From the NCBI GenBank assembly GCA_964425645.1, contig CAYRNC010000063.1:1-10411 (forward strand): a DNA stretch of 10,411 nucleotides, written 5' to 3'. Within the stretch, counting starts at the first letter, position 1. The number at the start of each line of letters is the position of its first letter. Source of the DNA: CAYRNC01 sp964425645. Its GTDB lineage: Bacteria; Bacillota; Clostridia; Peptostreptococcales; Anaerovoracaceae. Made by a program: the position numbers and the translations under genes. Below are positions 5,910-10,411 of the stretch, one piece after another. Below the pieces are notes generated by a model that was not told where the DNA came from, did not search any database, and saw nothing but the letters and a program-made list of their open reading frames with translations.

Positions 5910-6880
5910 GGGATAAAAATACAAAAAAACAGAGAGCAAAACGTAATCGAACCCTTATTTTAAACGAGGAGGAGCGAAAAGGCTGTTTGGAGAAATGCTT
6001 GAGATTCAAGGGTAAAGATTTTGACAGTCCACCGGTTGACTATACGATAATCGGCGATACATTTTCCGTCCTTAATCATCTTCCTGATCGGTTTGTTGAT
6101 CTTTTAATCGTAGATCCCCCTTATAATTTGGGAAAGAATTTCAGCACAAGTAAATTCCGAAAAATGAATGACGCTGAATACGAAGAATACACCAGAAGAT
6201 GGATAAAGGCTTCTATACATACGCTTAAAAAGACGGCATCAATTTATGTCTGTTGCGATTGGAAAACCGGATTAGTTATAGGGAAAGTTCTTCAAGAATA
6301 TTTTATCGTGCAAAACCGAATAACCTGGCAGCGCGAAAAGGGAAGAGGTGCCCTGTCAAACTGGAAAAACTCCATGGAGGATATTTGGTTTGCAACCCGT
6401 TCCGACACCTATACTTTTAATGTTGAATCGGTTAAACAAAGACGTAAAGTAATCGCTCCTTACCGAAAAAACGGTAGCCCTAAAGATTGGGTGGAAACGG
6501 ACATGGGTCGCTTCAGAGACACTTATCCGTCAAATTTTTGGGATGATATAACTGTTCCCTACTGGTCAATGGCCGAAAATACGGACCATCCCACCCAAAA
6601 GCCCGAAAAACTGATTGCGAAAATGATATTGGCAAGTTCCAATCCCGGTGATTTGGTGCTTGACCCTTTTCTGGGATCGGGAACAAGTTCCGTGACTGCA
6701 AAAAAATTAGGGCGCCGCTATATCGGGATTGAGCAAGAAGAAGAGTTTGCGGCTATAGCCGAAAAAAGATTAAAACTTGCTAATTTTGATACCTCAATAC
6801 AAGGATATACGGGAGGAGTATTTTGGGAAAGAAATACTCAAGAGTACCAAAAAAGGGTTAAGAGATCTAACGATGATTAA
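5894..6880 (+). CDS. Beta-class DNA methyltransferase, probably adenine-N6
   Basis: The 328-residue protein transfers a methyl group from S-adenosylmethionine to an amino group in DNA. Motif order places it in the beta class (N6_N4_Mtase family): the catalytic DPPY comes first (residues 74-77, in LLIVDPPYNLGKNF), and the AdoMet-binding motif with DPFLGSGT comes late (257-264), followed by RRYIGIEQEEEF. The signature TDHPTQKPEKL (230-240) is also typical. DPPY favours adenine-N6 over cytosine-N4 methylation, but this is not decisive. A basic N-terminal segment of about 45 residues may touch DNA. No restriction endonuclease gene is adjacent, so it looks like a solitary enzyme; its target sequence cannot be read. 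It overlaps the cyclase by 16 bases and the convergent Crp gene by 14. Confidence 0.92.
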   Translation: MAERVRDKNTKKQRAKRNRTLILNEEERKGCLEKCLRFKGKDFDSPPVDYTIIGDTFSVLNHLPDRFVDLLIVDPPYNLGKNFSTSKFRKMNDAEYEEYTRRWIKASIHTLKKTASIYVCCDWKTGLVIGKVLQEYFIVQNRITWQREKGRGALSNWKNSMEDIWFATRSDTYTFNVESVKQRRKVIAPYRKNGSPKDWVETDMGRFRDTYPSNFWDDITVPYWSMAENTDHPTQKPEKLIAKMILASSNPGDLVLDPFLGSGTSSVTAKKLGRRYIGIEQEEEFAAIAEKRLKLANFDTSIQGYTGGVFWERNTQEYQKRVKRSNDD

Positions 6881-7529
6881 CTGATTTCAATAAAAAAATG
6901 TTTTTATCATAATCTATAATCCCTTCCTGCTTCATTTTGCTTAGCTCTCTAGAAATCGCGCTGCGATCAGCGCATAGATAATCTGCAAGCTCATTTCTGT
7001 TATAGGGAATTGAAAATTTGTCGGACTGAGCCCTATCGGCATGATCATACAAAAATGCCATAAGGCGTCCACGAATAGTTTTATGAGTTATATAGGACAT
7101 TTTAACATTTAAAAGGGCGTTTTTACCCGCGATTACAGAAAGCAGATTTAAAATCAGTTTATGGTGAAACTCGCAGGCCGAATGGCATGTTTCCGCAACC
7201 CTTTGAGCATTCAAAAAAAGGACATCGCTTATTTCAGTTGTGACTACGGATACCGGGATTTTATTAAGCCCCATACAGGCGAAGACCTCGCCGAAAATAT
7301 CTCCGCTTAAGATTTCGTCTATGATTGTTCTGTCACCGGCGTAATTTTCTTTAATTACCTGGGCGCGGCCGGATAACATTATACCGATTTTAGGAGGGGA
7401 TTCCTCTGCCATAAAGATGAAAGAACCCTTCCCGAATCTCCGTTTTTTGCTATTAAGGCAATTCAGCATATGGGGTAGGTCTTTGGCATCAATGCCCTGA
7501 AAAAGCGGATTATTTAATAAAACATTCAT
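6867..7529 (-). CDS. Crp/Fnr-family transcription regulator
   Basis: The 220-residue protein has an N-terminal cyclic-nucleotide-binding-like beta barrel (about residues 10-115, with GDIFGEVFA at 76-84) and a C-terminal winged helix (about 145-215, NRNELADYLCADRSAISRELSKMKQEGII). The phosphate-binding Arg-(Ala/Ser) of true cAMP receptors is not seen after GE, where the sequence reads IPVSV, so the effector is probably not cAMP. Cysteines at 24, 85, 115, 119 and 186 do not form the N-terminal cluster of FNR, so the signal is unknown. ATG 7529 follows AAGGGA. It is divergent from an iron-sulfur protein gene, and a dyad lies between them, so it most likely controls that gene and itself. Clostridial relatives often respond to redox or nitrosative conditions; that link is inference here. 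Confidence 0.9.
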   Translation of the reverse strand: MNVLLNNPLFQGIDAKDLPHMLNCLNSKKRRFGKGSFIFMAEESPPKIGIMLSGRAQVIKENYAGDRTIIDEILSGDIFGEVFACMGLNKIPVSVVTTEISDVLFLNAQRVAETCHSACEFHHKLILNLLSVIAGKNALLNVKMSYITHKTIRGRLMAFLYDHADRAQSDKFSIPYNRNELADYLCADRSAISRELSKMKQEGIIDYDKNIFLLKSVNHR

Positions 7530-7543
7530 AAAACTTTCCCTTT

Positions 7544-7559
7544 TGTTGCAGGCGCAACA
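7544..7559. promoter_or_regulatory. Dyad operator between divergent crp and iron-sulfur genes
   Basis: TGTTGC, four bases (AGGC), then GCAACA: a perfect 6-4-6 inverted repeat, extendable to 8 of 9 matching positions per arm. Half-site length and spacing suit a Crp/Fnr dimer. Its centre is about 41 bases upstream of the predicted rightward start and about 15 bases downstream of the predicted leftward start. Confidence 0.65.
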
Positions 7560-7573
7560 GAATTATTCAAATA

Positions 7574-7602
7574 AGTATACTATACTGCAGATATGAAGTA
7601 AA
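7574..7602 (-). promoter_or_regulatory. Promoter for the Crp/Fnr regulator gene
   Basis: On the minus strand TTTACT (7597-7602), a 17-base spacer and TATACT (7574-7579) form a recognisable housekeeping promoter. The start would be near 7567, upstream of the dyad at 7544-7559, so bound regulator would block transcription. Confidence 0.55.
7581..7586 (+). promoter_or_regulatory. -10 element for the iron-sulfur protein gene
   Basis: TATACT at 7581-7586 would start transcription near 7592-7593. No good -35 hexamer lies 16-18 bases upstream; the right arm of the dyad is there instead. This is the layout of an activator-dependent promoter. An alternative TATACT at 7576-7581 is possible. Confidence 0.45.
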
Positions 7603-7622
7603 GAGAAAGGAAAAAAATCAAA

Positions 7623-8339
7623 ATGATACGTAAAATTATAAAAATTGATGAGGGCAAGTGTAACGGATGCGGATTGTGTGCCGATGCATGCCACGAAGGA
7701 GCAATAGCTATGGTAAATGGTAGGGCAAAATTGATAAGGGATGATTATTGCGATGGTTTGGGGGATTGTCTTCCTGTCTGTCCTACCGGGGCCATAACCT
7801 TTGAGGAAAGGGATGCGGCGGCTTATGATGAGGAGGCTGTTAAAGCAAATATGAAAGCTAAGCAGATAGAGGACAGCCTGCTCTGCGGTTGTCCCGGATC
7901 CAGTTCACGGGCTATTGAAAGACCGCCTTTAAATGTTTCAAATGTAAATCAGAACGGGCTACATTTTACGGAAAGCAGGCTGAGGCAGTGGCCGGTGCAA
8001 ATAAAACTAGTTCCGACTAAAGCACCTTATTTCCAAAACTCAAATCTGCTGATTTCTGCAGATTGTGCCGCTTATGCACATGGCAATTTTCACAACGAAT
8101 TCATCAAGAATCGAATTGTGCTGATCGGTTGTCCCAAATTGGATCAGGGAAGCTATGCTGAAAAATTAACTGAGATTATTAAAGAGAACGATATAAAAAG
8201 CGTCACCGTGGTGCGCATGGAAGTCCCCTGCTGCGGGGGGTTAGAACATGCAGTAAAGGAAGCATTAAAAAGAAGCGGCAAGATGATCCCCTGGCAAATA
8301 GTCACGATAGCCTCGGACGGAACGGTTCTGGACAGCTAA
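7623..8339 (+). CDS. Ferredoxin-type 4Fe-4S protein with extra cysteine-rich C-terminal domain
   Basis: The 238-residue soluble protein starts with a ferredoxin fold (about residues 5-60). The first motif is complete (C13, C16, C19, C23 in CNGCGLCADAC). The second is C43-x5-C49-x3-C53-P, with Leu46 where the middle Cys normally sits, so the second cluster may be a 3Fe-4S or have an outside ligand. The C-terminal region (about 85-238) carries further cysteines: C88/C90, C148 in ISADCAAYAHG, C170 in LIGCPKLD and the pair C203-C204 in VPCCGG. The protein thus has 13 cysteines and may bind more metal. The role is probably electron transfer or redox sensing; the partner enzyme is not in the window. 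I recognise the general type from anaerobic Clostridia but know no gene name. It is likely activated by the divergent Crp/Fnr regulator. Confidence 0.8.
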   Translation: MIRKIIKIDEGKCNGCGLCADACHEGAIAMVNGRAKLIRDDYCDGLGDCLPVCPTGAITFEERDAAAYDEEAVKANMKAKQIEDSLLCGCPGSSSRAIERPPLNVSNVNQNGLHFTESRLRQWPVQIKLVPTKAPYFQNSNLLISADCAAYAHGNFHNEFIKNRIVLIGCPKLDQGSYAEKLTEIIKENDIKSVTVVRMEVPCCGGLEHAVKEALKRSGKMIPWQIVTIASDGTVLDS

Positions 8340-10186
8340 CGTCGGATGTTCAGGCTTCGCAAAGAATTCAGTATTGCGATAACAGATACCCCTACATCAG
8401 CAAAGACGGCTGACCATATGCCTGCGATTCCAAGGGCGCCCAGGATCATTATAATGGTTTTAACCGAAAGTATAAAGATGATGTTTTGCCTCACAATTCT
8501 CATCGTCTTTTTAGCTAGGCGAATAGCTAAGGGAATCTTTTCAAGGCGGTCATCCATGATCACTATATCAGCTGCTTCGATTGCCGCATCAGTGCCCAAT
8601 CCTCCCATGGCGATACCAACATCAGCTCTTGCTAATACCGGGGCATCATTTATGCCGTCGCCGACATACAGTAGCTTTTTTCTCCGGGGGATATTTTTAA
8701 GTAGCTCTTCTAAGGCCTCTACTTTATCTTCCGGGAGAAGCTCCGATTGAAATCGGTCAAGACCGATTTCTCCTGCCGCTTTTTTCGCTGAATACGATGT
8801 ATCGCCGGTGAGCATGATCGTTTTCTTTATTCCGAGTTTTTTAAGTTGGGCTATGGTTTTCCCTGCATCCTTCTTTATTTTATCATCAAGGCAAATGCAT
8901 CCGAGATAATCGCCTTCTTCTGCCAGATGCACGGCTGTTTTTGCCTGTTGCGGCCTGTACCCCGTAACTTTGAATTTATTCATCATTTTACCGTTTCCTG
9001 CGAGGATACGTTTCCCATCAATTCCGGCCTCTATACCATAGCCAGGCCATTCTCTGATTGAATCAATTCTGCATCTGTCAATGTCTTTTTTGTATTCTTT
9101 AAGAATAGCTGTTGCAAGAGGGTGAGATGAATCGCATTCTGCGTAAGCTGCCAGTTCCAGCAGGTAATTTTTGTTTGATAAGATGCTGATGATTTCCGTA
9201 ATGAAAAATTCACCTTCGGTTAATGTTCCCGTTTTATCAAATACCGCGATTTTTGAACCGGAAAGAGCCTCAAGATAATTACCACCTTTTATCAGGATTC
9301 CCTGTTTTGATGCTCCTCCTATACCACTGAAAAAGCTTAAAGGGATTGAAAGTACTAAAGCGCATGGGCATGAAATAACTAGAAACGTTAAGGAACGATG
9401 CGCCCATTCATAAAAAGAAGCCTCCGGGATCAGTGCAAGGGGGAAAAAAACCAAGGCAAAAGCAAACGCGACAACAAAGGGGGTATAGTAGCGGGCGAAA
9501 CGGGTGATGAATCTTTCTCCTTTAGTTTTTTTACTGTCTGCATTCTCTACTAGATTTAAAATCTTTGAAACAGTAGATTCGGCATATATCCGGTCTGCGC
9601 GCACATGCAAAGTGCCATTGGTGTTTATACAGCCGCTTTGAACCTTGTCCCCCGGGAAAACATCTTTCGGAACGGATTCACCTGTAAGCGAAGAGATATC
9701 CAAAGAAGAGCTACCTTCTGTTATAGTGCCGTCGACAGGAATTCTTTCACCTGCCCTAACTAGAATCATGTCGCCCGGTTGAAGGGTAACCGTATCAACC
9801 TTAACTATGCTGTTGTCTTTTATAAGATTTGCATATTCAGATTTTAAAGTCATTAATTCTTTTATAGACCTTTTTGATTTTTCGACTCCGGATGATTGAA
9901 ATAACTCCCCGATCTGATAAAAGGTCATAATCGCCAATCCTTCCGGATATTTATTTAAAACAAACGCGCCGAGTGAGGCGATAGTCATAAGCAGGTTTTC
10001 GTCAAATACACGGCCTCGTGCGATATTTTTTGCAGCTTGAACAAGTACGGGGCCCCCAACTAAAATATAACCGACAAAGTATATAATTGCTTTATAAAGA
10101 TCCGGAAGAAAGAAAAATATCCAGCTGATGATATAGCAGCATAAAGCGAGTGAGATTTTTATTATTTCTATCTTGTTTTCTTTCAT
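8336..10186 (-). CDS. cadA: Zn/Cd/Pb-exporting P1B-type ATPase (CadA/ZntA type)
   Basis: The product (616 residues from ATG 10186) is an integral membrane pump that drives divalent soft metals out of the cell with ATP. All core motifs are present: actuator TGES (168-171), membrane CPC metal site (273-275), phosphorylated D317 in DKTGTLT, SSHP (353-356), MLTGD (458-462) and GDGIND (509-514). Lys576 in the penultimate membrane helix and the DVG motif (597-599) in the last fit the P1B-2 group (Zn2+, Cd2+, Pb2+) rather than copper pumps. The usual N-terminal heavy-metal-associated domain with CxxC is absent; the protein begins almost at the first membrane helix. I chose ATG 10186 for its upstream GGAAAG; ATG 10204 is in frame but has no ribosome site. 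An operator and promoter lie just upstream, after an arsR-type gene. Confidence 0.92.
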   Translation of the reverse strand: MKENKIEIIKISLALCCYIISWIFFFLPDLYKAIIYFVGYILVGGPVLVQAAKNIARGRVFDENLLMTIASLGAFVLNKYPEGLAIMTFYQIGELFQSSGVEKSKRSIKELMTLKSEYANLIKDNSIVKVDTVTLQPGDMILVRAGERIPVDGTITEGSSSLDISSLTGESVPKDVFPGDKVQSGCINTNGTLHVRADRIYAESTVSKILNLVENADSKKTKGERFITRFARYYTPFVVAFAFALVFFPLALIPEASFYEWAHRSLTFLVISCPCALVLSIPLSFFSGIGGASKQGILIKGGNYLEALSGSKIAVFDKTGTLTEGEFFITEIISILSNKNYLLELAAYAECDSSHPLATAILKEYKKDIDRCRIDSIREWPGYGIEAGIDGKRILAGNGKMMNKFKVTGYRPQQAKTAVHLAEEGDYLGCICLDDKIKKDAGKTIAQLKKLGIKKTIMLTGDTSYSAKKAAGEIGLDRFQSELLPEDKVEALEELLKNIPRRKKLLYVGDGINDAPVLARADVGIAMGGLGTDAAIEAADIVIMDDRLEKIPLAIRLAKKTMRIVRQNIIFILSVKTIIMILGALGIAGIWSAVFADVGVSVIAILNSLRSLNIRR

Positions 10187-10204
10187 TGGCGCTTTCCATT
10201 CCAT

Positions 10205-10224
10205 AATTAAGCAATTGTTTAATT
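10205..10224. promoter_or_regulatory. ArsR/SmtB-type operator of the ATPase gene
   Basis: A 20-base palindrome AATTAAGCAATTGTTTAATT, symmetric at 18 of 20 positions, lies between the -10 element and the ATPase start. AT-rich dyads of this kind just downstream of the promoter are typical for ArsR/SmtB repressors that release on binding Zn, Cd or Pb. Confidence 0.7.
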
Positions 10225-10233
10225 GTATTACCT

Positions 10234-10261
10234 ATCATATCACAGTTAATTTTCCTGTCAA
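10234..10261 (-). promoter_or_regulatory. Promoter for the P-type ATPase gene
   Basis: On the minus strand a perfect TTGACA (10256-10261), a 16-base spacer and TATGAT (10234-10239). Transcription would start near 10227, immediately before the palindrome. The pump can therefore be transcribed apart from the upstream repressor gene. Confidence 0.75.
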
Positions 10262-10270
10262 TAGTATACT

Positions 10271-10411
10271 TTATTCGATTCTAAATATTTCGTTTATTGC
10301 TTTTAGAATGAAAGATGCTTTGGGGTTGTCCGCAATAGAATAGTGGGCCTCTTTTCCTATTCGGCGGCTTTTTATCAGTCCGGATTGTTTGAGCACGCGA
10401 AGATGGTGGGA
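10271..10411 (-). CDS. ArsR/SmtB-family metal-responsive repressor, C-terminal part
   Basis: This gene enters from the right edge; 46 codons and the stop TAA are visible. The sequence SHHLRVLKQSGLIKSRRIGK is the recognition helix and wing of the ArsR/SmtB winged helix, followed by EAHYSIADNP and a C-terminal helix (FILKAINEIFRIE). Proteins of this family are homodimers that repress metal-efflux genes and dissociate when metal binds. The metal ligands lie in the unseen N-terminal part or in helix alpha-5, so specificity cannot be told. The gene ends nine bases before the ATPase promoter, and the palindrome beyond that promoter is its likely target. The gene order repressor-pump on one strand matches cad-type loci. 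Confidence 0.88.
   Translation of the reverse strand, partial: SHHLRVLKQSGLIKSRRIGKEAHYSIADNPKASFILKAINEIFRIE

Noticed and set aside
6867..7529. Classical cAMP receptor (Crp) or oxygen sensor (Fnr) identity
   Set aside because: The Arg-(Ala/Ser) pair of the cAMP site is not seen and there is no N-terminal cysteine cluster, so only the superfamily name is supported.
8346..8750. Plus-strand 134-codon frame
   Set aside because: It is antisense to the conserved C-terminal half of the P-type ATPase and shows no domain of its own.
1..10411. CRISPR array, tRNA or rRNA
   Set aside because: I saw no regularly spaced direct repeats, no tRNA-like cloverleaf and no conserved rRNA segment on either strand.

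Overview
The window reads as chromosomal DNA from an anaerobic, endospore-forming Firmicute of the class Clostridia. The evidence is an AT-leaning composition, strong GGAGG-type ribosome sites, a small Spo0E-like protein, an ECF sigma/anti-sigma pair of a clostridial type, and a Crp/Fnr regulator divergent from an iron-sulfur protein. I cannot name the genus from sequence alone.

Layout. 1-617 holds two broken IS3-family fragments that meet head-on near position 200. 618-1403 is mostly non-coding but hides a 58-residue Spo0E-like gene (928-1104, minus), an imperfect inverted repeat (784-928) and a GC-rich hairpin (1321-1342). Next come a cupin gene (minus) and an ECF sigma factor with a membrane-anchored anti-sigma-like partner (minus, overlapping). 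On the plus strand follow thpR (RNA 2',3'-cyclic phosphodiesterase), then a two-gene operon in which a membrane diguanylate cyclase with a solute-binding sensor overlaps a beta-class DNA methyltransferase. A Crp/Fnr regulator (minus) is divergent from a polyferredoxin-like protein (plus). The window ends with a Zn/Cd/Pb P-type ATPase (minus), preceded by the C-terminal end of an ArsR/SmtB repressor.

How the parts work together. Three regulatory units can be read from the DNA. (1) The sigma factor and its membrane partner are translationally coupled and probably autoregulated. (2) A dyad at 7544-7559 is centred about 41 bases upstream of the predicted start of the iron-sulfur gene and just downstream of the predicted start of the Crp gene. 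One site could therefore activate the former and repress the latter. (3) A near-perfect 20-base palindrome sits between a strong promoter and the ATPase start codon, as expected for metal derepression by the adjacent ArsR protein. Two convergent gene pairs (methyltransferase/Crp and iron-sulfur protein/ATPase) overlap at their stop codons, leaving no room for a terminator between them.

I do not see a clearly new multi-gene defence or biosynthetic system. The least ordinary items are the diguanylate cyclase-methyltransferase overlap, the Spo0E-like protein with Asn where Asp is usual, and the divergent Crp/iron-sulfur control region.
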